A stretch of DNA of 64,000 nucleotides, taken from the NCBI RefSeq assembly GCF_000621445.1, contig NZ_JHYI01000006.1, forward strand, positions 248,001 to 312,000, written 5' to 3'. Shown one piece after another: positions 1 to 7,627 of the stretch (positions within the stretch are counted from its first letter, which is position 1; each line of letters starts with the position of its first letter). The translations under genes and the position numbers were made by a program. Origin of the DNA: Alkalihalobacillus bogoriensis ATCC BAA-922. GTDB taxonomy: Bacteria; Bacillota; Bacilli; Bacillales; Bacillaceae_F. Below the pieces are notes generated by a model. It did no database searches and was not told where the DNA came from. It was given only the letters and a program-made list of their open reading frames with translations.

Positions 1-2
1 AT

Positions 3-215
3 TTTCTTATATATGAAGAAAAAATAACAATATATCGAGCGATTCAAACTTTAAAACCGAGCTATCGCGATGTTGTCATTTTACGTGGGATAAAAGAAAT
101 ATCAGTACAAGAAACAGCAACTATTTTAGGATGGACGGAAAATAAAGTTCGCTCTACCTATTATCGGGCTAAATTATCTTTACAAACAAAACTTGGAGGA
201 GAATTCAATGAATAA
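3..215 (+). CDS. ECF-type RNA polymerase sigma factor, C-terminal part (5' end outside window)
   Basis: The frame is open from the window edge to TAA at 213-215. The visible 70 residues look like sigma region 4 of an extracytoplasmic-function sigma factor: LKPSYRDVVILRGIKEISVQ, then a helix-turn-helix-like stretch (ETATILGWTENKVRSTYYRA) that would contact the -35 element. The stop overlaps the ATG of the next gene by 8 bases, the usual arrangement for a sigma gene translationally coupled to its anti-sigma gene. Region 2 is outside the window, so the ECF group cannot be assigned. Family assignment is from motif appearance and gene order. Confidence 0.8.
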   Translation, partial: FLIYEEKITIYRAIQTLKPSYRDVVILRGIKEISVQETATILGWTENKVRSTYYRAKLSLQTKLGGEFNE

Positions 216-912
216 TGATTTAGAGAAGAAATTATCGTCTTTACCGAAACCTCCTCTTGCCGAACATTCAAAGCAATCCATTGTTGAAACAATACAAATA
301 ATGGACACGAATACTGAACGAAAACCAACTGGGAGAAGAACCCGAATCACACTCGGCATAACTGGCTTCCTGTCCTTCGCCATTTTCTTATTCATCGTTT
401 TACCATATAGTCATCAAGACAATACAGTTGGGTTCGTGCATGAGGAACAGCTAAGGGAATGGAAAGAACTAGAGAAGTTTGAAAGACCCATTCAATTTCC
501 AACCTATATGCCCTATGAAGTAGAGAGTATACATTATGAAGAAATGGACGTCGGACCGTTACAACGTTCAGAGGATGATACAACAATCATTGTATATTAT
601 GTTCTTAAGGATTATCCCGGTGATGTTATTTCAGTAGAACAGCAACCAGCAACGACTGTCCAATTAGAAAACTACAGTCACTATAAAGAAGAAAAATTAA
701 TAGAAATGGAAAACGATGTTCATGCGCTTTATTTGTTTAACGGTGCCATGCAAATGTTAAGCTGGGAAGATGACGGAATCTTATTTGACTTATATTATAT
801 CGGTGCTAGAGAACCCGGGAAACGTGAACAGGTGGAGGAAGTTCCGATAGAACATCTTATTCAAATCGCCGAATCGTTTCAACCCTATCATTCTCAAGCA
901 AAAAGACGATAA
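208..912 (+). CDS. Membrane-anchored anti-sigma-like protein
   Basis: 234 residues. ATG at 208 is chosen over an upstream in-frame TTG at 193 because GGAGGA at 195-200 sits seven bases before it. The protein has a short polar N-terminus (residues 1-50), one transmembrane segment (about 52-70, ITLGITGFLSFAIFLFIVLP) and a roughly 160-residue C-terminal domain predicted outside the cell. This is the topology of an ECF anti-sigma factor, with the N-terminus holding the sigma and the outer domain sensing stress. No HxxxCxxC zinc motif of the ZAS type is visible. The role is inferred from position and topology; the outer domain was not recognised. Confidence 0.65.
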   Translation: MNNDLEKKLSSLPKPPLAEHSKQSIVETIQIMDTNTERKPTGRRTRITLGITGFLSFAIFLFIVLPYSHQDNTVGFVHEEQLREWKELEKFERPIQFPTYMPYEVESIHYEEMDVGPLQRSEDDTTIIVYYVLKDYPGDVISVEQQPATTVQLENYSHYKEEKLIEMENDVHALYLFNGAMQMLSWEDDGILFDLYYIGAREPGKREQVEEVPIEHLIQIAESFQPYHSQAKRR

Positions 913-914
913 TA

Positions 915-1598
915 TTATCGTCCTTTTGGTGGTTTATTTAGTAATTTTATAACCGTTTTAGCAAATGAATCGGTATCCTGGTGTCTATTTACATCGTCCA
1001 GAAATGGAAAGTCATCTTTCCTGACGCTTATTTTAGCTAAAGGCTTTACAGCTTGCTCACATACCCATTCATCTCGAATTCCACCTTGCTGAAAGGGCTC
1101 CTTCGGTAAAATATAAATGGTACCGTCGCTATAGCATTGTTTTTCATCTGTTGTCTGAATGGAAAAATAATAGAATCGTCTCCACCCTTTTTTCGTAGGA
1201 ACGGACAAACAAATATTCTGAAGTGATGGAACGACCGACCGGTTGACACTCGCAAAAAACAAAGGCCATATTCCATCAGAGCTGGCAAACACAGCTTTAA
1301 TTGGCTTCATATTAAAGAGCGAGGACGCTCTCGGTTCAAAGCTTTGGATATCCGGTAAATTAGAGCCATGTAAAACAACTTGCTTATATTCGGTAAGATA
1401 CCGTAAGAAGTAATGGAGCGGATATGGATGTTCGTATAAATATAGCTCACCATTTCCGCTTTTAATATAACAATCGTACAGACGTTCAAATTGAACAACC
1501 ACCTCTTCAGGAAGGTCCAATTCGTGAACTTTCTCAAACCCCAAAAAAGAATAAAACAATAATTTCAGTTTATTCATCATATGTTTTATCTGCTCCAA
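915..1598 (-). CDS. Conserved hypothetical protein with possible ADP-ribosyltransferase-like fold
   Basis: Up to 227 residues, cytosolic, no membrane segment. The start is uncertain: TTG at 1598 gives the longest form, while ATG at 1580 follows a GGAG 12 bases away. A VLHGSN segment near residue 75, followed about 30 residues later by AVFASSDGIWPLFFA, recalls the 'YHGS ... VFAT ... A' pattern of ART-fold proteins. The C-terminal half contains DGTIYILP and DDFPFLDDV. No complete R-S-E or H-Y-E catalytic triad could be placed, so activity is not claimed. It lies 8 bp downstream of the beta-lactamase-fold gene on the same strand, so the two probably share a transcript. Fold assignment is tentative. 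Confidence 0.6.
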   Translation of the reverse strand: MEQIKHMMNKLKLLFYSFLGFEKVHELDLPEEVVVQFERLYDCYIKSGNGELYLYEHPYPLHYFLRYLTEYKQVVLHGSNLPDIQSFEPRASSLFNMKPIKAVFASSDGIWPLFFASVNRSVVPSLQNICLSVPTKKGWRRFYYFSIQTTDEKQCYSDGTIYILPKEPFQQGGIRDEWVCEQAVKPLAKISVRKDDFPFLDDVNRHQDTDSFAKTVIKLLNKPPKGR

Positions 1599-1606
1599 CT
1601 CACAAT

Positions 1607-2713
1607 TTAGTGATTTTGTAAATGAGTAAACACCTCTTCACGGTACACGGGGTCGGTTAATAATTTTAATTCAAACTCGTTTAATTGTCTCATCAAGCTT
1701 TCCGTTTCCTTTGGTGTTACGTTATGAAAAAAGATGGCAAGTTCATACCGATTCCCTTCCTTGTCTTCTGCATATAAAGCATCTGTCAGTATATACTGAG
1801 TCGATCCGCCTTTTTTTCCTGCCCGCTGTAACCATTTTTGATTTTCAGGATTATCCATAATCATCCCTAGAGCGTATTCTACTTCTTCTTGAACAATGGG
1901 TGGAAAATGATGATGGTTGATTTGATTCATCATGTTTGCATACTCATATGTAGTTGATTTCGTAAAAATTTTTGAATAGAGTTGGTCAAACTCTTTGTCC
2001 CACCAGCTTAAAATATCTGCGTTTTGTATATATGTATCGTCCTCTGTTATTTTTTGATGAATGACCTTAGAAATTCGGGCAATGTCTTCATCGCTCATCT
2101 TGTTTATTTCTTTTACGATGTCTTCTTTTGCTTGTTTGACAGTTTTATCTTTTTTTAGTTCATACGGTATATACATGGCAGAGACATAAAAGAACAACGG
2201 TGAATGTGATTGTACACCTAAGTTATCTAACCTTGCTTCGATATTTTCTACTCCTACTTTTGCCATCATATATTCGGTATTTGCATTTGAACTAAAACCA
2301 ATCATTCCTCTTACAATATCTCTTATCGTAACCATACCATCATTTACAATCTCTTGTTCTTCAATATAAGCTAACCATGCTTCATGTGCTCCCCCATCTA
2401 ACCGTTCAACATAGTAACGCTCAAGCTCAGTTAATTCCACTTTCTCCTCTTTATTAATCTTGCCCTCTTCGACTTGAAAAGCATATTCTAATGCGACAAC
2501 TATTTTTACTGTGCTTGCTAATGGCATATACTCATTTGGTCTAACTGCTACTTTAGTTTCGCCATTTTCAATAAATACAAAAGAAGATTTCTCCTCTTCC
2601 TCTTGTAAGAAGGTTACTATATCCATTTGATTCTTCATTATTGTGCTTACACTTACAAACACAATAATAATAAGTACAAGACTAATTGCAATTATAACTC
2701 CATATTTAACCAT
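1607..2713 (-). CDS. Membrane-anchored class A beta-lactamase-fold serine hydrolase
   Basis: 368 residues. An N-terminal hydrophobic helix (about 4-25) acts as signal or anchor and puts the catalytic domain outside the membrane. The penicillin-recognising triad is visible: STVK at 67-70 (nucleophile Ser67, Lys70), SSN at 141-143 in the SxN position, and KGG at 301-303 followed by ST in the KTG position. These define the beta-lactamase/transpeptidase superfamily. The inserted region between SxN and KGG (about 155-295) is longer than in secreted class A enzymes, so a cell-wall role is as likely as antibiotic hydrolysis. ATG at 2713 follows GGGAGGGAG. The ART-like gene follows directly. Confidence 0.75.
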   Translation of the reverse strand: MVKYGVIIAISLVLIIIVFVSVSTIMKNQMDIVTFLQEEEEKSSFVFIENGETKVAVRPNEYMPLASTVKIVVALEYAFQVEEGKINKEEKVELTELERYYVERLDGGAHEAWLAYIEEQEIVNDGMVTIRDIVRGMIGFSSNANTEYMMAKVGVENIEARLDNLGVQSHSPLFFYVSAMYIPYELKKDKTVKQAKEDIVKEINKMSDEDIARISKVIHQKITEDDTYIQNADILSWWDKEFDQLYSKIFTKSTTYEYANMMNQINHHHFPPIVQEEVEYALGMIMDNPENQKWLQRAGKKGGSTQYILTDALYAEDKEGNRYELAIFFHNVTPKETESLMRQLNEFELKLLTDPVYREEVFTHLQNH

Positions 2714-2850
2714 AATCTCCCTCCCTATGTAAGTATACGAAAAAAATAAACATCGGTTTCACCGCTATCGTCCATATATTCCACTATTTATAGATAGATG
2801 CATATTTTCCTATGTTCTATTGGCACCTGACAAATAGCCTCGTTGACTTC

Positions 2851-2886
2851 AAAAAAGACTGTCGATGTTTCTTCGACAGTCTGAAG
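2851..2886 (-). terminator. Terminator of the queD-queE-queC operon
   Basis: A 10-bp perfect stem (2856-2865 with 2873-2882) has a 7-base loop. On the minus strand it is followed by a run of six T. It starts directly after the queC stop codon. A second short complement (GACTTC/GAAGTC) flanks it. Confidence 0.85.
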
Positions 2887-2887
2887 T

Positions 2888-3574
2888 CTAATTCCACTCA
2901 ATAGGAATCATATATGGAATCGGATCTTTTGCTCCTGCTTCTTTAAACCCTTTAATTCTCAGCTTACAACTATCACATTCACCACAAGCCTTGGTGCCTC
3001 CGTTATAACATGATGTTGTTATTTCGTATGGTACGCCTAATCGAAGTCCTTCTTCAATTGTTTCCTTTTTTGTTAAGTGAATTAACGGCGTTTCAATCGA
3101 CAAAGGTGTTTCGCTAGTCACCCCTAGCTTCGTCGCTAAATTTACAGTTTCTGTCATACTTTGAATAAATTCTGGTCGACAATCTGGGTAACCACTATAA
3201 TCAACTGCAGATACACCAATATAGATTGCGGTCGCCCCAATCACTTCTGCGTATGCACTTGCTAACGCTAAAAATATCATATTTCTAGCTGGAACGTATG
3301 TTGACGGTATGTCATCTGTTGCTTCTGTCGGGACATCGATTGTATCGTCCGTTAATGCACTTCCACCAATTTGCTGTAAAAAACTAAGGTCTACAATACG
3401 ATGGTCTTTTACTTCATAGGAAGACGCTACTTTTTTTGCTTGTTCCACTTCAATATTATGACGTTGACCATAATGGAAAGTAATCGGGTACAGCTCATAG
3501 CCTTTTTCTTTTGCCATTCCCATACATGTCGTACTATCTAATCCACCACTTAACACGACAACAGCTTTTTTCAT
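2888..3574 (-). CDS. queC: 7-cyano-7-deazaguanine synthase QueC
   Basis: 228 residues. QueC converts 7-carboxy-7-deazaguanine to preQ0 with ATP and ammonia, the third dedicated step of queuosine synthesis, in the cytosol. The N-terminal PP-loop SGGLDS at 9-14 binds ATP. The C-terminal zinc site is visible as CYNGGTKACGECDSC (near residues 190-205, four Cys). Length is normal for the family. It starts three bases after the queE stop, so it is the last gene of a queD-queE-queC operon ending in a terminator. B. subtilis has the same genes in the order queC-queD-queE-queF; queF is not in this window. Confidence 0.95.
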   Translation of the reverse strand: MKKAVVVLSGGLDSTTCMGMAKEKGYELYPITFHYGQRHNIEVEQAKKVASSYEVKDHRIVDLSFLQQIGGSALTDDTIDVPTEATDDIPSTYVPARNMIFLALASAYAEVIGATAIYIGVSAVDYSGYPDCRPEFIQSMTETVNLATKLGVTSETPLSIETPLIHLTKKETIEEGLRLGVPYEITTSCYNGGTKACGECDSCKLRIKGFKEAGAKDPIPYMIPIEWN

Positions 3575-3577
3575 CGA

Positions 3578-4300
3578 TTATACCCCCCTTAATTCAGGAT
3601 CCCAAATAATTTTATGCAACTGAAGGCTTACTTTCACATCAGATAACTTCGCATCTAGCACTTTTTCTACTAATATTTTTGGTGGCATTGTCTCCCAAAC
3701 AGGGCTAAACAGCACTTGTCCTTTTTTATGATACGAAGAGATAATCTCTTTAGCTCTAGTAAAATCATCATCATTGGCAATAACAAATTTAATTTCATCT
3801 TTTTCGGAGAAGTAGTTGAAGTTCTCTAGTTCCATTTTACTCTCTTCACCAGATCCTTGTAATTTATAATCCATCACAAACCGAACTTTACTCCAATGTT
3901 CATTCTGTTTCCTATAATTCGCATATGGTTGCAAATGAATGGCACCATTTGTTTCAACATGAATGTCAACAATCGTATCTAGTTGCGCCATCGCTTCAAG
4001 AAGAGCAAATGACTTCTTCCCATGTAGTAGCGGCTCTCCCCCTGTAAAACAAATTCGCTTACTATGAAACTGAGAGATTCGATTTATAATGTCACCGATC
4101 GTTGCTTGAAACTCAGGTTTGGCAGGAGCATAACTATACGTTGTATCACACCACGTGCAACGTAAATTACAGCCAAACACTCGGACAAACACCGTTGGAA
4201 ATCCAGCTGCACTTCCTTCTCCTTCCACCGTTTCAAAGATTTCAACCATTGGAAGTTCCCAATCCCAATATTCTTCTTTTGACGGTACTTCTTCAATCAT
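3578..4300 (-). CDS. queE: 7-carboxy-7-deazaguanine synthase QueE (radical SAM)
   Basis: About 240 residues. QueE rearranges 6-carboxy-tetrahydropterin to 7-carboxy-7-deazaguanine using SAM and a 4Fe-4S cluster. The cluster motif is visible near residue 45 as FGCNLRCTWC (Cx3Cx2C), preceded by the substrate-side segment ETVEGEGSAAGFPTVF and followed by FTGGEPLL. ATG at 4300 is preferred; an in-frame GTG at 4306 is possible. The start overlaps the end of queD by about 8 bases, indicating translational coupling. Length and motif spacing match the Gram-positive QueE type. Confidence 0.93.
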   Translation of the reverse strand: MIEEVPSKEEYWDWELPMVEIFETVEGEGSAAGFPTVFVRVFGCNLRCTWCDTTYSYAPAKPEFQATIGDIINRISQFHSKRICFTGGEPLLHGKKSFALLEAMAQLDTIVDIHVETNGAIHLQPYANYRKQNEHWSKVRFVMDYKLQGSGEESKMELENFNYFSEKDEIKFVIANDDDFTRAKEIISSYHKKGQVLFSPVWETMPPKILVEKVLDAKLSDVKVSLQLHKIIWDPELRGV

Positions 4301-4769
4301 TGTCACTCATCCATTCTCTCGTCACCATTGCATAGCTTGTCGGTGTCTCATATAGCGTTAGTGACTCTAATCGCGTACCCTTTTCCTTTACTCCCTCTAG
4401 CTGTAATTTTGTATCGAGCTGTTCCCAAATCCATACAATCATATTTTCTGCGGTTGTATTCATATTTGGTAAAACTTCATTTAAATATCTGTGATCAAGC
4501 TTATTTTTAATTTCCTCATTAAAAATTCTTTTAATATCACCGAAGTCTACAACAATCCCAATGTCATTTACAAAGCCACTCATTGTAATCACAAGCTTGT
4601 ACGTGTGTCCATGTAAACTTTTGCATTTCCCTTCATAACAGTGCAAATGATGGGCAGCATCAAACGTAAATTCTTTTGTTACAGCCACGCGTTTATGGTG
4701 GTACTTTAGCTCATGCCGCTGAATATCTACGTCTATCGTTTCTACTTTTTTCGGAATCATATATTCCAT
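4293..4769 (-). CDS. queD: 6-carboxy-5,6,7,8-tetrahydropterin synthase QueD
   Basis: 158 residues. QueD makes 6-carboxy-tetrahydropterin from 7,8-dihydroneopterin triphosphate, the entry to deazapurine synthesis. Zinc and catalytic residues are in HHLHCYEGKCKSLHGHTYKL (about residues 40-60), with LDHRYLNE further on. ATG at 4769 is chosen because AGGGAG lies eight to ten bases before it; GTG at 4778 abuts that SD and is too close. It is the first gene of the operon and sits directly behind a probable preQ1 riboswitch that overlaps its SD. Confidence 0.94.
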   Translation of the reverse strand: MEYMIPKKVETIDVDIQRHELKYHHKRVAVTKEFTFDAAHHLHCYEGKCKSLHGHTYKLVITMSGFVNDIGIVVDFGDIKRIFNEEIKNKLDHRYLNEVLPNMNTTAENMIVWIWEQLDTKLQLEGVKEKGTRLESLTLYETPTSYAMVTREWMSDND

Positions 4770-4779
4770 TTTTATCACT

Positions 4780-4823
4780 CTCCCTAGTTTTGTTTTTCGA
4801 GGGGAGGGAATTTCGAACCCTCG
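4780..4823 (-). promoter_or_regulatory. Candidate preQ1-I riboswitch covering the queD ribosome binding site
   Basis: Read on the minus strand, CGAGGG (4823-4818) can pair with CCCTCG (4803-4798) as P1. The P1 loop begins TTC and ends in a C just before P1 3'. P1 is followed by the A-rich tail AAAAACAAAA, as in class I preQ1 aptamers. The loop segment TTCCCT (4810-4805) is complementary to AGGGAG (4785-4780), the queD SD, giving a pseudoknot that would block translation when ligand binds. L1, the A-rich L3 and the gene context fit the family; the P2 geometry is not canonical. Confidence 0.58.
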
Positions 4824-4873
4824 ACAACTTTCCTATCATATCATTTATATGCAAAATGAAAAAGAGCCATGTT

Positions 4874-4901
4874 TTGAAATCGATATAGATTTGGTTATAC
4901 T
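4874..4901 (+). promoter_or_regulatory. Sigma-A type promoter of the PepSY gene
   Basis: TTGAAA at 4874-4879, a 16-bp spacer and TATACT at 4896-4901 lie 42 bp before the GTG start at 4944. Confidence 0.6.
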
Positions 4902-4943
4902 AGTGGTAGACGCAACTTAATCAAATGAAAGGCGGAATGTAAA

Positions 4944-5255
4944 GTGGGAATGAAACGATTTGTATTAGGCGTAGGTATTGGGGTGGCAGCCGCTATTTAC
5001 ATAACAAGAAAAAGCAATTCGAACCAAATTCAGCCTGAAAAAGCGTTAAAGCTTGTTAAACAAAACTTAGCTGAAAAATATAATATTTCTGGCGCATGGA
5101 TTCACATGATTCCAGAAGCACTTGAAAAAGATAATCTTGCCTATACAGTCTATCGCGGTGGCATTACAACAATGACGACCAACGATGACTCCATTCAATA
5201 CGAGTTTACTGTTGATGCCAAAACCGGTGATGTATTAGAGCTCGTAACAAATTAA
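4944..5255 (+). CDS. Small membrane-anchored PepSY-domain protein
   Basis: 103 residues. A short hydrophobic N-terminal segment (about 5-20, VLGVGIGVAAAIYI) anchors a single domain that looks like PepSY: the EKALKLVKQNL helix, then AYTVYRGGITT and a closing strand EFTVDAKTGDVLEL. PepSY domains are thought to inhibit proteases or modulate cell-surface enzymes. GTG at 4944 is preceded by GGCGG with an eight-base gap; ATG at 4950 is an alternative. The gene stands alone with its own promoter. No partner peptidase is adjacent, so its target is unknown. Confidence 0.7.
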   Translation: MGMKRFVLGVGIGVAAAIYITRKSNSNQIQPEKALKLVKQNLAEKYNISGAWIHMIPEALEKDNLAYTVYRGGITTMTTNDDSIQYEFTVDAKTGDVLELVTN

Positions 5256-5327
5256 GACTAGGTGATTTAAACAACTGAATACAAAATAACTCCGAGACAA
5301 CCCGAGTTATTGGATTGCACTCCACTA

Positions 5328-5459
5328 TCGGACATCTATTCCTCTATTTAAATAAAACTTACTATTTTCCATAGCTTTACGGACACTGGTTCCGCTAAAC
5401 TAGAAAACAAGCGTATTTTCGTTGCTTTTTTATTCCATTAGCGGAACAGATGTCCGAAC
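5328..5459. repeat. Nested inverted-repeat element (GGACAT/TTCCG family), three motif copies
   Basis: Two forward copies of a 22-bp motif related to TCGGACATACGTTCCGCTAT are at 5328-5349 and 5380-5399, 52 bp apart. One inverted copy is at 5438-5459. The inverted copy can pair with either forward one. This is a shortened version of the four-copy elements at 30728 and 61321. Confidence 0.7.
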
Positions 5460-5471
5460 GATTACCAAAGC

Positions 5472-5504
5472 AACGCCCTTTCCACAGTGGAGGGTGTTTT
5501 TTTT
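5472..5504 (+). terminator. Intrinsic terminator after the PepSY gene
   Basis: A GC-rich hairpin (AACGCCC..TCC with GGAGGGTGTT, small internal bulge) is followed by nine T on the plus strand. It lies 216 bp beyond the PepSY stop, after the nested inverted repeat. Confidence 0.7.
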
Positions 5505-5515
5505 TGACATATACG

Positions 5516-5569
5516 AAAGTATAAAAATTTTTGTGTAGCAGTGAAGCTTTGAAAGGTTGTTCTAGAAAA
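5516..5569 (-). repeat. Inverted 3' fragment of the ~175-bp structured repeat
   Basis: Its reverse complement matches the 3' part of the family seen at 8421, 49407 and elsewhere (TCTAGAA..CTTTCAAAGCTTCACTGC..ACCAAAATTTTTATAC). It is the only copy in this orientation in the window. Confidence 0.8.
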
Positions 5570-5599
5570 GGGACATATGAATTTTGATTCTATTTAAAT

Positions 5600-6109
5600 T
5601 TATATTAATTCCCCGATAAACCAAATTTCACCTCCATACTGATATCCATCTTCATCAGTAATTACTTCTTTAAAACCTAATATTTGCAAATCGGGAGGAA
5701 CAGATAATCCCCATTCCGTTTGAATGTTTCTATCACCAGATAGATGAAGCCACTTTTGATATTCGTCTTTCCTATTAAAAAAATCTTTAAAATGCGAGTC
5801 ACCTTTAAATACTATAATTTGTGACCCCCATAAAGCTGGTACATCCACTGCAACTACAACTCTATAATTCTCTTTGTCATTTGGCTTCAAACCAATTAGA
5901 TGTTCAGCTCTATACAATAGTATTTGAATGCAAAGTCGTTTAATTTGTTTTGGTGTTTTGTCGGAACTTAAAAAGTTTTGAGCAACTGGTAGATGCAGAT
6001 GCCAATAACCATTGTGAAATTCTGTTGGAAATTCCAACGTATTTTCTTCAATACGCTTAATCATATTATTAAATTTACGTTTAACTCCACGAACTTTTTT
6101 CTCCCCCAT
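5600..6109 (-). CDS. Hypothetical protein, possibly DUF3916
   Basis: 169 residues from ATG at 6109, which follows GAGGAG by seven bases; an in-frame ATG at 6124 is less well supported. The protein is soluble, with a basic N-terminus (EKKVRGVKRKFNNMIKRI), a conserved-looking core (GYWHLHLPVAQNFL, then VVVAVDVPALWGSQIIVF) and an acidic C-terminus ending GGEIWFIGELI. It resembles what I recall of the DUF3916 family in Bacillus, for which no biochemical role is known to me. It is a single gene flanked by repeats on one side and the PadR operon on the other. A phage-defence or immunity role cannot be judged from the sequence. Confidence 0.6.
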   Translation of the reverse strand: MGEKKVRGVKRKFNNMIKRIEENTLEFPTEFHNGYWHLHLPVAQNFLSSDKTPKQIKRLCIQILLYRAEHLIGLKPNDKENYRVVVAVDVPALWGSQIIVFKGDSHFKDFFNRKDEYQKWLHLSGDRNIQTEWGLSVPPDLQILGFKEVITDEDGYQYGGEIWFIGELI

Positions 6110-6292
6110 ATTATTTCTCCTCATGTTTATTTACCATAACTAGATGTGTGCTTAGTTTTTCAATCTCTTTAATCATTTCTTTTTAACCGTTCATATCACT
6201 CACAATCATACTTTTTCCTGCATTATAGAACGGTCGTTTGCTAAATTCAAATATCAACAGAGCCTATTTGTAAAAAAAACTACACTTTACCC

Positions 6293-6340
6293 TTTACAAC
6301 TTGGAAAGTTTAGTTTATATTATAGTCAACGTTGATTATA
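6293..6340 (+). promoter_or_regulatory. padR operon promoter with overlapping PadR-type operator
   Basis: TTTACA (6293-6298), 17 bp and TATATT (6316-6321) form a promoter. The near-perfect palindrome TATAGTCAACGTTGATTATA (6321-6340, one mismatch) covers the end of the -10 and the likely start site, as expected for autoregulation by PadR. A very similar palindrome is at 8384-8399, after the last gene of the operon. Confidence 0.65.
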
Positions 6341-6366
6341 CATTATTGATTATGAAGAGGTGGCAC

Positions 6367-6906
6367 ATGAAAACTCGCTTAATGGTACTAGGATTCTTAC
6401 TATACAAATCAATGTCTGGCTATGAAATGCAACAGCATCTTCAGCAATCACAGACAGATACATGGGCTGGCGTTTTGCCCGGGTCGATTTATCACGCTTT
6501 AAAAAAAATGGAAAAGGAACAGCTTGTGGCAATTGAATCTGTCGAACAAACAGGTAATCGTTCAAAAGCGATTTATCAAATTACGGAAAAAGGAAAAGAA
6601 GAATTCAAACATTTATTAATTAGTGGTTTAACGGAAAGCTCAGCTTCTTTACCAACCACTTTTTATACAGCCCTATCATTCATCCCCTATGCATCAAATG
6701 ACTTAATCATTGAAGCGTTAAATAAACAAGAAACATTATTACAACAAGAATATGAACAGATGAAAATAGGGAAAAAAATCAAAGAGGAGGCGATTGAAGT
6801 TCCAGAACATACCCTACTTTTATTTGAAAATATGTTTTTGCATTATGAAATTCAATTATCATTTGTAAAAAAACTTAAAGAGAGTTTGACTACTAAAAAT
6901 AAATGA
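6367..6906 (+). CDS. PadR family transcriptional regulator
   Basis: 179 residues. ATG at 6367 follows GAGGTG; longer in-frame starts upstream would lie inside the promoter. The N-terminal winged helix has the PadR pattern: LMVLGFLLYKSMSGYEMQQH, then WAGVLPGSIYHALKKMEKE and the wing TGNRSKAIYQITEKGKEEF. The helical C-terminus (about 110-175) would form the dimer. PadR proteins usually repress a neighbouring efflux system and release DNA on ligand binding. Here the gene precedes an ABC exporter by 10 bp, so it probably represses its own operon. The inducer is unknown. Confidence 0.9.
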   Translation: MKTRLMVLGFLLYKSMSGYEMQQHLQQSQTDTWAGVLPGSIYHALKKMEKEQLVAIESVEQTGNRSKAIYQITEKGKEEFKHLLISGLTESSASLPTTFYTALSFIPYASNDLIIEALNKQETLLQQEYEQMKIGKKIKEEAIEVPEHTLLLFENMFLHYEIQLSFVKKLKESLTTKNK

Positions 6907-6916
6907 GGTGAAGGCG

Positions 6917-7627
6917 TTGTCTCAAACATTAATTGAATGTCAGAACATTACTAAGTCTTATGAAAAAACCGAAGTATTACAACAAATTAATTTGTCCATT
7001 GAAGAAGGAGAAATGATTGCTGTAATCGGACCAAATGGTGCAGGGAAAACGACGTTTATTGAAACATTATTAGGAATTCGGCGATATGACTCTGGGTCGA
7101 TCCATTATTGGACTCCCTCTTATCTAAAACATATCGGAGTCCAGCTTCAAACAACGCCGTTTTTTCCAGGATTAAACGTAATCGAAAATATTAAAATGTT
7201 TGCCGCATTTTATTATGTCAAGATGTCAAAGCAAGAAATTCAGGCATTACTTCAATTATGTGGATTACAACAAGTTGAAAAAAAAGAAGCTAGTAAACTA
7301 TCGGGGGGACAACAGAAACGATTAGCAATCGCGATTGCCCTTGTTCATAATCCGAAGCTTGTCTTTTTAGATGAACCAACGGCTGCACTAGATCCTCGCT
7401 CTAGAAAAGACATCCATGACATGATTAAAGCACTAAAAGAACAAAGTAAGACGGTTGTATTTACTTCACATGATATGGACGAAGTAACGAAACTTGCAAA
7501 TCGGGTTATTTTTATTCAATCTGGTCAAATTGTCGCTCATGGTTCACCAGAGCAATTATGTCAATCATATGAAGCAAACACATTAGATGAAGTGTATTTC
7601 TATTTAACAAGGAGTGACCTTCAATGA
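6917..7627 (+). CDS. ABC exporter, ATP-binding subunit
   Basis: About 236 residues. TTG at 6917 is preferred because GAGGTGA lies six bases before it; GTG at 6908 is in frame but falls within that SD. Walker A is GPNGAGKTT (about residue 38), the Q-loop is in LQTTPFF, the signature is LSGGQQKR and Walker B is LVFLDEPTAALDP, with the switch His in FTSHDMDE. This is a complete nucleotide-binding domain of the drug/antibiotic-export (DrrA/CcmA-like) type. It overlaps the permease gene by four bases (ATGA), so the products form one transporter under PadR control. Confidence 0.93.
   Translation: MSQTLIECQNITKSYEKTEVLQQINLSIEEGEMIAVIGPNGAGKTTFIETLLGIRRYDSGSIHYWTPSYLKHIGVQLQTTPFFPGLNVIENIKMFAAFYYVKMSKQEIQALLQLCGLQQVEKKEASKLSGGQQKRLAIAIALVHNPKLVFLDEPTAALDPRSRKDIHDMIKALKEQSKTVVFTSHDMDEVTKLANRVIFIQSGQIVAHGSPEQLCQSYEANTLDEVYFYLTRSDLQ

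Noticed and set aside
4798-4823. tRNA-like T-arm (GGGTTCGAAATTCCC)
   Set aside because: The loop would be nine bases, not seven, there is no acceptor stem or anticodon arm, and the sequence is better explained as the queD leader.
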